Shown here: in pieces, positions 1 through 11,292 of the stretch | How the letters are laid out: each line of letters begins with the position of its first letter | How positions within the stretch are numbered: position 1 is the first letter of the stretch | NCBI GenBank assembly: GCA_013396635.1 | Contig: WBMW01003179.1 | Coordinates: forward strand, 106,844 to 170,843 | Length of the DNA: 64,000 nucleotides | Reading direction: 5' to 3' | Origin: Penelope pileata | Taxonomy: Eukaryota > Chordata > Aves > Galliformes > Cracidae | The notes under the pieces: generated by a model | Told to the model about the DNA's origin: nothing | The model's input: only the letters and a program-made list of their open reading frames with translations | Database searches by the model: none | Translations under genes and position numbers: made by a program

Positions 1-101
1 AACAAAATTGGATTTCCATATCATTGAATACCACAGTTAATTATTGACTTCTTAGGCAGTTCCTCATTATCAAACAATCTATTCATTCAAGCCTGAAGAT
101 A

Positions 102-622
102 TGTCTTGGTTATGGCTAGGATAGAGTTAATTTTCTTCCTAGTAGTTGGTGTGGTGCTGTGTTTTGGATTTGGGATGAGAACAACATTGATAATGCTAAC
201 GTTTTAGTTGCTGAGCTGTGCTTGCACTAAGTCAAGGACTTTTCAGCTTCTCATTCCATCCTGTCAGTGAGGAGCTGGGAAGGGACAGAACCGGGACAGC
301 TGGCTCAAGCTAGTAATTCCATATCTTATAACATCATGCTGAACAATAAAACTGGGAGGTGTTGGCTAGGGGGGTTGCTGTTGTTCAGGGACTGGCAGGG
401 CATCTGTTGGCTGATGGTGAGCAACTGCACTGCACATCACTTGCTTTGTTTATCCCTTTTGTTGTTATTTTTTCTATCCTTTCCATTTTCTTATTAAAGT
501 GTCCTTTTCTCAACCCGTGAGTTCTTGCACTTTTCACTTTTCTCCCCTAGCTCACTGTAGGAAGGGGATAGTAAACAAATAACTGTATGCTGTTTAGTTG
601 TCTGCCTGGTTAAAACACGACA
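102..622 (+). mobile_element. Solo LTR of an avian ERVL-type endogenous retrovirus
   Basis: This is a 521-bp long terminal repeat without internal retroviral sequence. It opens with TGTCTTGGTTATGGCTAGG and closes with GGTTAAAACACGACA, both close to the ends of a very common bird ERVL LTR family. Between them are the family's TAGTTGGTGTGGTGCTGTG block, CTAAGTCAAGGACTTTTCAGC block, GTGAGCAACTGCACTGCACA block and a polyadenylation signal ATTAAA near 493. No primer-binding site or gag-like reading frame follows 622, so this is a recombination-derived solo LTR. Flanking five-base duplications (AGATA and ATGTA) do not match cleanly, which suggests age. It could still carry promoter activity, but nothing in the sequence shows that. 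Confidence 0.85.
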
Positions 623-3315
623 ATGTAGATTTGAACAAAGCTGTCTTGCTGCCTAAAATGGTTATGCTAGAATGGCTTGATACCTGTATAACGGTGTCCC
701 AGTTGTGAGACTAGTGAAGCTACAAGTGAGAAACAAGTTCTTAATGATATTACTAGGTGGATCTAGCTGCCAGCAGCTCAGGATTTCTAAAAGCAAATAG
801 TAAACTGCCTGGCTCACAGCTTGGCAAAGAAACTGCAACCAAAGGCCTACAGTTTACATTGACCAGTTCAAGCTGTTGAAAACAAACTATCAGACAGTCA
901 AATTACTTCTAGGTGAAACACAGTCTAGTTGTCTTTGTTAAGTAGTTTGGGGTACAAGTGCTAAATGGTAGCTCTGGATGGTAAGCTGAGCAGACAGCCT
1001 GAGGCTTGGGATGAGGGCTGGGCTCTTGTTGAGTATGAACTAGTGTTAAGTCGTGCAGAAACTTGCATTGCATCTTGTCTGCTTCCTATTTATCTTGCAG
1101 TTGCTTTTGCAAAAATCATACCCATCCCACATTTTCTCAGGAAACAGTCACTTACTGTTTGGAGATTCTCTACACGATTCATTCACGTATATTAGGCTGG
1201 TGTTAAATTTTATCTGTAGGACGTTGGTTGCAATTTGTGGTGTCCTGCTGTGGTTAACATTTGTGTAACAGTCCTCTTGTCATCCACCTGTACAACACAA
1301 TAACAAAATGTTATTCATGCTGCAAAGTCCAGGATGTATGTAGCTGGATTTGGGACCTTTTACCTCCCCCTAGATCTTCCCAGTGCCTCTGCTGGAAGCC
1401 CAGACCTGTTCCCAACTCTGCTGGATTCCATTACAAGGATGTTAAGCTTTCTGTTTGGCAGATCTCCCTTCTCTCTGGCTGTTCGTACCTTTCCACCTGC
1501 TCCCATCCATTCTCACAGGCTTGAAGCCTTTTGAAACTCCTTTTGGCTTGGCTCCTTGAACACAGCAGAGAATGCACTTTTCATTGGTGTTTTACAACTT
1601 TCTGGGCTATGGGATGAATATATACTCTCTACACGCCTCACTTTTTTCTTAGTAAAACTTCGGTAGATCTGTCATGTATGTGCAGAAACTGATACATGAG
1701 CCATCTAAAATAAATGACCCTTTCAATGCAACCCATTCCTAGGAAAGGGAAGGTGCCGTTATTAACATTTTGACTAAAGCTTGCAACATTGTTGGGAAAA
1801 AATTAAAGCCAGTGGAAAAAAAAGTGATTGGGAAATACCAACAATTACTTGAATTAAATCAAAATACTGCTGACAATGACTAAAGACAGCTTCAGAACAA
1901 CTCGCTGATCTCTTCTTTCCTCACTAGGAGGCCTTAAACTAAAACTCAGGGCTTTGATCTACTCTTGATATAGCTGCATAGCTTTAAAGCCAACAAAACC
2001 AAAATTGCATCTGGATGGGCTTGTGATAATGAAGCTATTTTTGCAGAGTTGCTGATACTAGTCATGGTTTGGACAAAATCAATGGGTTGACTGTAAACAC
2101 CTTCAGTTCAAGCATGGCCTTCCATGCTGCCACAAATGTAAGGCAATCATTGTTTTTCAAAAAGCAAACAATGAGGAAAAACACTCAAGCTAGGGAACTT
2201 GCCTTACTGCCACCTCCTGCTGACCCAGGTACAGCCGTTCAGCTCCCTCTTCTGTGTTTGTGCACCAATTATTGTGGGGGGACATCCTGCCCTTTATCGT
2301 GTGAGTACTGTCTGTAGTGCCTACAGGAAGAAGTCCCCTGCTAACAAGGCAGTGGCTTCCACATCTGACTTCTCAGAAAGACTGAAAGGGAAGCACTATT
2401 AATCTGCTCTTTATGAACAGTCCACAGGCATAAATAAAATGGCAAATTCTGGAAAATTTGGGATGAGTACAAAGTGCTTCCTTGCCTTTGTCTTTTTTTA
2501 CAACTGTCAAATTATACTGTCAAATGCTAATGAGGTTTTAATGTTAATCTGATACTTTTATGATTTTAATACTTTCAAACTGTTTTTAGTATCACCTATT
2601 CTGTTAACTCTCAAGTGCAGTAAGTCATTTGCCTACTGCTGCACAATACTCAAATGTCAGAAAACATAGGAGGTTTTAAGATAAATTCATATATGCCAGA
2701 TGTGCTAAACATTCCTTCCTGTTCATTACTAAATCTTTTACTAAAAGTAGCCTTCAAATTCTTAGACACATACTAAGGGAAGACTGTGTGTTTTGCTGAC
2801 TTAACTATGGAACATTTTGGAGAGCAACTGGAAGTAATATGTTCAGCTATTTTAGAAAACTTCTTTTTAAAATGGGTGGTGGAGCCTAGGATGCAAGTCA
2901 AAAAAGAAAAATAAAAAACAACAAAGTCGGTACCGCTTGTAAGGCCACTGTTGGGAAACTATGTTTTTGGAGTCTATTGCTATCTTAATACCTTTCAGTT
3001 TCTGTAAGTGTCATCAGCTCTTTAAAAATTTTATTTAATTGAACACGAGGGCACCCCTGACTAGCTGCCATGTTTGAAATGTTAAGGATCTTGAAGATTA
3101 TTGGAGTTAAGGGGCTGAGCAACAATGCACTGTGTAGTTAATCTAATTACTCTCCAATGAGCAGAATGATGTAGAAGTGAATACTGATAAAACAGGTGCA
3201 TCTGAAATGACATCATGTGAAAACACAGGTAGTGCTTTGCCAGGTAACAAAAACAGTTTCTGGGGAATGTAAGTATTTCAAACAAAATAGGAATATATTT
3301 GGTAAATTCTGGCAC
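623..3315. other. Unique sequence, no gene recognised
   Basis: No coding exon, RNA gene or clear repeat is visible on either strand. The last coding exon of CCDC158 (about 25 codons plus 3' UTR in human) would be expected here on the minus strand. I did not recognise it. Open frames here, such as the 82-codon frame at 2069-2317, have no family resemblance and no exon signals. Confidence 0.5.
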
Positions 3316-3409
3316 CTTGGCTGTTCATCTGTAATGTTTCCACCAGGTTTTGCAGTCTTTTCATCTTTTTCTGTAGCTTCTTAGATGTATTCCCAATAGT
3401 TTCCATGGG
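3316..3409 (-). pseudogene. CCDC158: CCDC158 penultimate coding exon
   Basis: Read on the minus strand after the acceptor TTCTCAG, the exon encodes PMETIGNTSKKLQKKM, then KRLQNLVETLQMNSQ. This parallels the human C-terminal stretch PIETTGKTCRKLQNRLESLQ...LVEDLQLKNQ. It is 31 codons plus one base and ends at the donor CAAG|GTGCCA. It starts in phase 0, which fits the phase-0 end of the exon at 4719-4942. The predicted segment is a heptad-like coiled coil. No lesion is visible in this exon. Confidence 0.85.
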
Positions 3410-3761
3410 CTGAGAAGCTAATGAGAACATTTTTTGTTAGTAAGCTGTCACAGATTTAAAAAAAAAAGTCATGATAAATTATTTAAACATTCCATCTAAA
3501 GTAAGGTTTCTAGAAAATAAAATTTCAAACAGTAAGATTCCCAGCAGAAAAATGAGTGAGAAACAAAGTTATTAAAAGAATGTTATATTTTATGGCATTT
3601 TTGTTCAAGGGAGAATGCAATGAAAGTTCTAGATTGCCTTTAAATGTGCTTGGGGAATGGAGAGAAAGTGCTTTATGTTAAATAATATTTATGTCCACAA
3701 CTTATAAACCACTCTTTGCCTGTAAAACTGTGGTGATTGTACAAAGGAAAGTGGTAGCATC

Positions 3762-3828
3762 ACTTGCATTTTACTGATGGGAAAACTAAAGTACAGAAAA
3801 ATATCACTTAATGATGCCAAGAATACAA
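3762..3828 (-). repeat. MIR-like ancient SINE fragment
   Basis: The stretch CATTTTACTGATGGGAAAAC, followed by TAAAGTACAGA and later CACTTAATGATGCCAAG, follows the antisense MIR core, whose consensus has CATTTTACAGATGAGGAAACTGAGGCACAGAG followed by an AAGT.ACTTGCCCAAG block. Divergence is high, as expected of an amniote-age element. It lies in a CCDC158 intron. Confidence 0.6.
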
Positions 3829-4718
3829 CCAGAAATTCCAAATTTTTAAAGACTAGTGCAGAATTCAGTTGGTGCAATGCCTGTCTGGTTGAACACAAAC
3901 ACCTACAGACTAACACAGTCACAGCAGTATGTTAGGAACAACTACAGTCTACTTTTCACCATGTGACTGGGCCTACTCTGGACCCTCCTCTGGCCGGAAT
4001 TTGGACTATTTCATTTTTGCTACATTGACCCTCAAATGAAAATAAGCAAAACAAAGGGTGCCAGATATGCAGGTAACTGGCTTTATATATATGCATAGTC
4101 AGCTAATCTTTTTATTTTTTTTGAAAAAAAGAGAGATCAATGCTACTTATCTCTTTGAACTGAGCAGTGATTGGCAACTGACTGAAAGTCCTGGTTGTTA
4201 TTTGCTAGATCTCTTGTGGTCTATATAGGAACAATCTGGAGCTTAATTCTAATTACAGTTCCATATAAGGAACATCCATGACAGGCTGTGCTTTCAAGAG
4301 ATAAAAGCATGTATCAAAGGAAGCCTGATGCAAGCAGAAACAGAGCAGTTTCAGGTAAGTGGGCCAGAACTTCTACAACAGTGCTTTAAAATGAACCACC
4401 AATAATTTATCTTTCAATAAATTTGCACAACGTAATGGTACTTTCTGGAACAAGGATGAAGATCGATGCCATGTCAGCCCTGTACACTTCAGAATTGCTT
4501 GTGTTTAGGTTCATGAATGGATTCTGTTAGCTATGCATTACAAAGGCATATTAAAAAAAAACCCATAACTGTATCAGTGAATGATGTGGGACTCCACCTG
4601 CTTCTACAGAATAATGGGGGCTGAATTTAGCCTGTAATTTGTTACTCACTTCCTGTACTGGCTGGGAAGAGACCCAGACAAGCTGTTTGGATCAGAAAAT
4701 GGATCTGGAATTACTTAC

Positions 4719-4942
4719 TGAGGGGACTGTGGCTGCAGCCTCTGCAGAGCCACCCTTTCTCACAGGCAGTCTGGAAGAGGATGTGCTGGGGGAGGAGGAG
4801 GTGCTCGGGCCAGTGGCAAGCTGATCAGGTGGTGTAGTTAATAGCGAGTATACTGGAGACCTTTCTCCACACCCTTCTGCTGGAGAAACCTCCTTAGGGG
4901 AGGATGTATAATGAGAAGCTGCTGAGAAGATGGATGCACCTC
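4719..4942 (-). pseudogene. CCDC158: CCDC158 Ser/Pro-rich C-terminal exon
   Basis: The exon follows the acceptor TTGCACCTCCTAG and ends at an ideal donor, CCTCA|GTAAGT. The minus-strand translation starts GASIFSAASHYTSSPKE and continues with CGERSPVYSLLTTPPDQ. This matches the human segment with FTSAAS, NSSPKKSPVHSLLTSS. The rest is Ser/Thr-rich (STSSSPSTSSSRLP). Length is 224 nt, with two bases completing a split codon and then 74 codons ending in phase 0. The frame is open throughout, so the Ser-rich tail shows no damage even though upstream exons are broken. Confidence 0.8.
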
Positions 4943-5514
4943 CTAGGAGGTGCAAGCAAAGAGCAGTAAGAACATACATGAACACACACCCTGTCCCAAA
5001 TTTTTAAACGATCTCTGTAAGTTAAAGGGTTGGGTTCCCTGCACTCTTTGGTCCCTTTCATCAGTAGACAAGTTACCAAAAAACTATAGCCTTTTTGCAA
5101 AACATTTGCTTCTGTTAAACTCATTGTCATCCAAAATGGCCAGTACATTTTCCTCAGAGAAGAGGCTCTACTGCCTGCATTCTTCTGCTGGCTACTCACT
5201 TCGTGTTCACTTCCAACAAAGCCTGATGAGAACATGATAGTTGCCAACAACCCAATTCTCCTCATATGCTACAGCTGACTTGGATCTCATTACTTAGGTA
5301 TACGAAACAAAAAAGATGCATAGGTCTGCCATTTCCCTTCTTTACATTAACTCATTGATATGTTTTGAATTCCTGGCAGAAAGAGTCATATGGAAAAGAG
5401 GCAAGCTATGCATAAAATATGCAATCAACAAATTATGCAACATATTTTCATGCGTATGGTAAGCATTGCTTATGTAAGTAAAGGCTGAATACAACTAGTG
5501 AGGGGAAGATTTAC

Positions 5515-5808
5515 TGCAAATCTCTGTTTCTTCCCACAGTCTGTTTCCTTACTCCTAACACCCCTCCTGGGACATCTTGAACAGAATTCTGGGGGGTTTC
5601 TAACAAATTCCCTTTGTTTAACTGCTTCTCAAGTCTTCTGTATAAAAATGGATGCTCACAGCTACTTTGGAAGCTAGGAAAATCCCTGGATGTTGTTGAA
5701 GGTTTGCTAGAATGTTGACAGTATCTACTTCCTTTACTATTTAAAAGTTTAAAAAGGGGATCCATAGCAGTTACTCCTCTGGACAAACAGAGGAGATCTA
5801 ACCTATCT
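5515..5808 (-). pseudogene. Candidate CCDC158 exon (weak similarity)
   Basis: An open minus-strand frame of about 97 codons follows a good acceptor (CACTGTTTTTCAG) and may end at a GCA|GTAAAT donor. It contains SSKPSTTSRDFPSFQSS, which resembles the human CCDC158 segment SVTRSHSNVPSSQST, and near its start RLDLLCL resembles TLDIKEL. Its place in the gene is also right, between the exons at 8627 and 4942. Similarity elsewhere is poor. The end phase does not fit the next recognised exon, so another exon may intervene or the donor is wrong. It could be a chance open frame. Confidence 0.3.
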
Positions 5809-8626
5809 CTGAAAAACAGTGGCTTAAATACTAAGAGATAATAATTAAATAATAATAATTAAATTTATCAGTATCTGCAGGCAATTTTCACAGAAACTTC
5901 ACAGAATGGAAAATCTATGGGCAACAAAGGAGAAGGCAGCTAAGCCTAGTATCTTCAAACCTTGATTCTCAAAGCCATATCCTTAATATTTCTATTTATG
6001 TTACTAAATTAATGTCACCATATTTTGAAAGGTACTGACCACCCAGTACTTTCAATAAAATCACAAGAATCTGCAATGACCTGATTCTTCTCCAAAGCTC
6101 ATCAATATTTAGATACTTGAATACAGGATATAGGCTCTTAAGAGCCTAACCTTAAGCACCCAAACTTGCAAGTACTATCCATGCTAATTACACAAGACCA
6201 TCACTATTCAAGAATAACTATCACAGAATATACCCATTTTAAGTTTGCTGTTATCAGCTTCCACAGACTTTGTTTGCAATAAAATACATATGTTGCAGCA
6301 TGTTTTTTGTTTGTTTGTTCATTTGTTTGTTTAAATAATACTCTGTAAAGTTCCAGTTACACATCCATATGATGCACTCATCCCCAAATGCAGCCAGCAA
6401 AAACTTAACAGGAAGGGCAGGGTCACATCTTGGCACTGAACGTCTGCAGTATGTAAGTATAAAGGATCCCTGCAAGCAAGATGATGGCATAACTTGCATT
6501 CTGGAAAAATTATGCTACATTTTGGTAATGCTAGCTAGCCTCCACCCTGAGAATGTAAAGCTCTCATATGTAATCTCCAGATCTTATATATGTAAATTAA
6601 AGGCAAACAATGTAATTAAGTTCCAGAGCTCTTATTTAGAAGGATGAAAGAAACATTACAGCTTTGTTTTATAATTCCCAGGAAGCTTTTAGCATTATGA
6701 ATAAAATAAAAGGAATATGTTCATGATTGATGCAGTCTTAATAAAGCCTTAGAAACTGAATTTCAAATGAGTACTTTGAGATGCAGGTAGCTCAGCTAGG
6801 TGAGATCACTTCTCATCGGCTCAAAGAATCCTGTTCCATGCTGCTTTCAGTCACAGAATCCCTAGCTGCAGTCTCCCTGCATGGAAAGATGTATTGCTGC
6901 CAATGTCATGGCAAAAGCCTTGCCGTTAGGATTGCTACATTTTGCTTTTTTTTTTAGAAGACAAGCTTCTTTTTTAGGCAGAGGAAAATGGTATGCAGTC
7001 ATATCCTAGTACTGAAGGAAAAACACGTAGTAAAATTTTTATATGATTTCATTAAAAAAAGGTCTTTTAGTGTTGCAGTGAATTTACATCACTGGAATTA
7101 GGCATACCTTTGGGAAATAAAGGACTCTATTCTGTATGAATACAGTGTAGTCATGAAGATGAAAAAATATATCATAAACTTCTAATTTTGACAGCTGATG
7201 CTACTGCAATCTTCCTTCAGGTTACTCACAAAACAGAGCTTACATCTAGCTTCTTCAGACCAACTTCCAGTTATCAGGAACGTGATTTCTAACCCATATT
7301 TCACCTAATGACATCAGATGACTACCTTATTCTTGCCTTTTCCAGGTATGTGTTCAGACATAAACCTTTTAGTGACTGGACACAACAGTGTTTTCTTTCT
7401 GATAAAGAAACAACAATGTGCATATACAGATCCTGTATTTGCGTATTGCTAGCAGTGTGGAAATACAGAAATGCTGAAATGCATGCCAACTAGATGCTTC
7501 CCATGATAAACTTAAAGAGGCAACCAACTGGTTATATGATCCTAATAGCCATAATATGCACGCCATAATATCACAGGAGGGAGCTAATCCTGTCAAGGAC
7601 TGTTCTAGACCTATTGAATACTTTTGGGATTTAACATTTCAGCTCTGCTAATGAGGCAAAACTGAACTGCACTGCACTGAAGGATTTAAAATGAATGGTT
7701 GATAACATTGTTAACCTGTCCTTAAATAGTTACATACTCTTCCTTCTTTAAATAGTATATTCTGAAAAGGTGTGGGAAGATCTAATAACATATTTTTAAT
7801 TGACGGATAATCAGGAAAGTTAGCTCTAAGCAAAAAGAGAGATCTTTATCAATCAGATTGCTTTTATCCCTCTAGCAGACTGGTCTTCAGTTTTAAAATA
7901 AAACCTGGCTCTCTGCCTGTGCGTATTTATGACTGACACTGAGGCAAGAGCACACTTACTGAAGCACTGAGGACGTATAGATTCAAGAGAGAGCTTTGTG
8001 AATGCTTTACTCTGAAATATTAATGATGAGAAAGATGGTCAGTTATACTTTATACAATAAACACTCTGCAATGGTATATTACTAGCATTCTGCCAGGTGA
8101 CACAGTATAACCTTTATTAACTTCTAAGAATTCAGTGTACCATAGATGCTAGGTCTCAGTGAGCACGTGCCTGCTCTGTTTCTTGGCCTGTCAGTTCATT
8201 AGTGCTGCATAATATGATACATATCAAAGTTGTTTCTACTGTCAAGCATTTAAAATAGGAAATGCCATACCCAAGAGGTATCACAATTACTTTTTATGAT
8301 GAAGAAATTGGAGAAAAACACCTTATATGCAAATTTGCATCCTAAAGAGCTCAAAACAACTGGGACTTAACGTGCCAGTCAGATCAAAATGTACAATCTA
8401 ACCTTAAGAGGCAGATATTGTCAGCAACAGAATGCCCAACTAAAAAAGGCAAATGTAACAACATAATTTTCATAAAATTTCCCTCATCCTGTGGGACTCA
8501 CAGCCGGCTGACTCAGGCCCCAGAAAGTGCTGAACATTAACAACTATGTGCGTCCATGCTCTGTTCCAGTGGAGTCCTGGTCATAAATCAACATAAATCA
8601 AACTTTCAGTCTGAGTACTTTGTGAC
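5809..8626. other. CCDC158 intronic interval, middle exons not recognised
   Basis: Human CCDC158 has about 90 further coiled-coil residues between the exons matched at 8627-8739 and 5515-5808. I looked for them on the minus strand here and recognised none. They are either deleted, too diverged, or missed. The interval is otherwise AT-rich unique sequence with a TTTG-type simple run near 6302-6334. Confidence 0.45.
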
Positions 8627-8739
8627 CATAGCTGCATTTGTCACAGCTTCTTCCAACAATTTAATTTTGCTCTGCAATGCATCTACTTGTCCTCTGTTGG
8701 CCATGATCTGCTCTTGCATCCCCACTACAACTTTCATAG
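8627..8739 (-). pseudogene. CCDC158: CCDC158 exon with destroyed splice acceptor
   Basis: The minus-strand translation MKVVVGMQEQIMANRGQ, then VDALQSKIKLLEEAVTN, is a close match to human MKVAMGMQKQITAKRGQ...IDALQSKIQFLEEAMTN. Two bases (CT) completing a split alanine codon come first, in agreement with the phase-1 end of the exon at 9203. The bases just before them read CTTGTCTTTTACGA. The pyrimidine tract is kept, but the obligatory AG is GA (8741-8740). The donor ATG|GTCACA is also poor. The reading frame itself is intact over 37 codons. An alternative acceptor TTAACAG at 8762-8764 exists but would add about eight unrelated codons. Confidence 0.85.
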
Positions 8740-9202
8740 TCGTAAAAGACAAGGTTCCCAACTGTTAATTCTCAATGAACAAAATCAATTATGCATTCTG
8801 AGTTCTGACAGAAGACTCTGGAATTCAGTTACCAGCAATATGCCAGAACAGATAAGTTGAACTGGTATGCTATAATCATATAAGTGTGCAAGCCATCAGG
8901 ACCCATCAGGATCAGTGGAGTTTTGTCAAAGGTAGTGGTACCAGACCCATCAAACACACAGGACAAGAAGAGAGCATTCCCTGTAAATTTGCATAAAGAT
9001 CAGCTGAGAAACCTCATCTCAAGTTTTACAGTATGCAGTAAATGGTAAAGTAACAATGTCGTCATCTGCAATACTGTTTATTTATTTCACAAAATATCTG
9101 GAATATTATTAACAACATCTATTGAGGGATCAATAATTACAAAAATCTACCTGCTAAAATGACAAATGGGTGTGATTTTTAGGAAGTTAATTCCATAATT
9201 AC

Positions 9203-9346
9203 CATGGCCAGAAGATCCCTCTAGAGCTGTTAAAGCAGTCCTGGTCTATTTCAATTCAGCTTGTACAGATTTCAACTGCATTTTCAGTCTGCAGTATTTT
9301 CCTTCTCTTCCATTTTATCCTGTGACATTCAAATCTTCATATCTGT
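9203..9346 (-). pseudogene. CCDC158: CCDC158 exon with two frameshifts and a stop
   Basis: The exon starts after acceptor AACATTCCAG and ends at CATG|GTAAT. The C-terminal part reads LKMQLKSVQAELK-stop-TRTALTALEGSSG against human LKMQLKSAQSELEQTRNTLKSMEGSDG. The stop TAG (9246-9248) replaces a glutamine codon. The first part keeps YEDL, then slips frame. A block DKMEEKENTAD, parallel to human NKSEEMEMTTN, is in another frame and the original frame resumes at LKM. The exon is 144 nt against 153 inferred for human, which fits deletions of about five and four bases. The first shift brings TAA at 9315-9317. Confidence 0.8.
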
Positions 9347-9548
9347 CTGGAATGTTTAAGCAAAGATTGAAATTATACTGACAAAAATTCTAATTCTTAC
9401 AGACAAACATGATCGATCTGTCACCTACTCACTTTAGAGGAATATTAGATTTGCAGGTAGCTAAGACATAAAGCAAATAACATCCACTACTTACAGATGA
9501 ATTAGTAGTAGTTAACTGTCCTGTACATCAGCAAAAGCTTCTTTCACC

Positions 9549-9594
9549 AAAAAAAAAAAAAAAAAAAAANAAAAAAAAAAAAAAAAAAAAAAAA
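9549..9594. repeat. Poly(A) homopolymer with one unresolved base
   Basis: A run of A with a single N at 9570, following CTTTCACC and followed by GTCTTG. The N marks an assembly consensus failure, so the true length is unknown. It may be the tail of an old retroposon, but no body is recognisable beside it. Confidence 0.9.
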
Positions 9595-9841
9595 GTCTTG
9601 TTCCTCAATGTAAAATTAAAATATGTGTTAAAGTATGGCTACAAAACTCTGTGAGTTTAGAAGTATGGCGCTGATACTGAGCATGGCTGTAAAGAAACAG
9701 AGTTTACCAGCAGGTATTCTAGGAGTGTAGAGGGCTGTGTACAGAGCAAAGCATATGAACAGTATCACCTGCCTGGTTGCAATGCAAATCTAACAGAGGA
9801 CCTCCCTGAATTTTGGTGGCTTGCTCAGGTCTAGCCTCTGA

Positions 9842-9899
9842 TTTCTTTTTCTTTTTCTTTCCTTTCTTTACTTTCTTTCTTTCTTTCCTTTCTTTCTTA
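9842..9899. repeat. CTTT/CCTTT microsatellite
   Basis: Imperfect tetranucleotide pyrimidine repeat (TTTC and CTTTT units), almost free of purines on the plus strand. It lies in the CCDC158 intron between the exons at 9203 and 10355. Confidence 0.85.
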
Positions 9900-10354
9900 T
9901 TTTGAAAGAATATCTTGATCCACTTCCCCATATGTTAACTGTGAAAACAGTGTTTGGAGTTAGGACATAAGCTTTTAAAGAACATTATAACACAACCACA
10001 ATAAAACAGAAATCAGTTCCACTGTGATTTCACCACAGATAGCTAGTAGGTGTCACTAGCACCCTTAAATAACGTGGGAAAAAGTGGCCACATTCTTATC
10101 TGCTTCCTTGGTCTCTACAGCCAGTTAAGAATTTTTGCTAAGGGTAGTGAGACTGCCATAAAGATTATACCTTCATCATTCTGTGCCAGAAACCCAAACC
10201 ATGACTCCCTGAAGCAATGCGACCATCCCATACTGGCAGGGAACCTTCTGCTGTACCAGCAGCCATATTTGGATTCATCAAGCAAGCTGCCTTCTATTTT
10301 TAACATTAGCCAAATTTAGCAGCTATCTGAGCTGAGCTAAGCTGGAGCTCCTAC

Positions 10355-10544
10355 CTGCAAGGCCAGCTAGCACACTCCAGCTGGCTTTCAGCTCATTCAT
10401 TAACTGGTCTTTTCCCAGTTTCATATCATTAACAGCGTGGAATTTCTAAGTGCATATGTCTACCAGCTTAAACTTGTCAAATTCCAGCTCACTTAATGTG
10501 GCCTCCAGTTGGTATATTCTCATTTCTTTCCCCTGCTTTGAAAC
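10355..10544 (-). pseudogene. CCDC158: CCDC158 coiled-coil exon with in-frame TAG
   Basis: After an acceptor ending TTATAATAGTAG the exon reads VSKQGKEMRIYQLE, ATLSELEFDKFKLVDICT, stop, KFHAVNDMKLGKDQLMNELK. Human has ILKDKKDAKIRELE, ARVSDLELEKVKLVNAGS, E, RLRAVKDIKQERDQLLNEVK. The alignment is collinear without gaps. The stop TAG at 10446-10448 falls exactly on a glutamate codon (33rd in the exon), so a GAG to TAG change is the simplest origin. Length is 63 codons plus one base, matching human. The donor is CAG|GTAGG and is intact. Confidence 0.88.
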
Positions 10545-11292
10545 CTACTATTATAAAAAATAATACATGCAATATATAAAAATATAAAAATATTAACCAC
10601 AAAGACGTGCAAACATCATTGTTACCTTAAATCTCATTTGTCAGAAAACAATTGGGAGCACAAAGAAACACAGAGTAGAAAAGAAATTATGTGAAAACGG
10701 CTAATCCAGGCAAAAAGGGTATTCTAGAGCCTGATCTGATGGCTTCACAGCATGTTTAACCTTACCAGGTGTATGATATCAAAATGATTCCCATCCTTTT
10801 GTAGTGCTACCTCCATACTCACTCCTAGTACATGGCTGCATAGAAGTATATTAAATTCCCTGTATGGAGTGAAGTTTTTCAGAAGCTGCTGACCTGAGTA
10901 AGACTACCGTACGACGTAATTTTCGTCTAAGAAATTACCAGTTATAAACAGTGTCCTCAGTTTGGAATTCTGAGTGCTCACTGCCTGTTGCTTCTCAGTA
11001 ACACTTTGTATTTCTTGCTCTGCTACTCATGTGGACCATTCTATCACTGAGGACAGCTTGTTACAAGTACAGCTTTGACAAGACTTTTGGCAACTGCTTT
11101 GCACCAGTGAAATACTCATTTGTGGTGGGAATGTGATAATATTACTCTTTTCTAGACATCAGCTCTCCCAGTGTTAGGTTTTGAGGTATATTCTCAGATT
11201 TACTTTAAAACCAGATAGTTTTAGCACATTAAGGTGCAGATTTTAAAGAAGAAAATATTAGCTGTCTTACAAATACAGCAACATTTACAGAC

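Noticed and set aside
2480..2530. Minus-strand VKKDKGKEAL resembling the human CCDC158 C-terminal KVKDQEKMLL
   Set aside because: No acceptor or preceding conserved residues. The lysine-rich likeness comes from a short T run.
4639..4824. Plus-strand 61-codon acidic open frame
   Set aside because: It is the antisense shadow of the Ser-rich CCDC158 exon.
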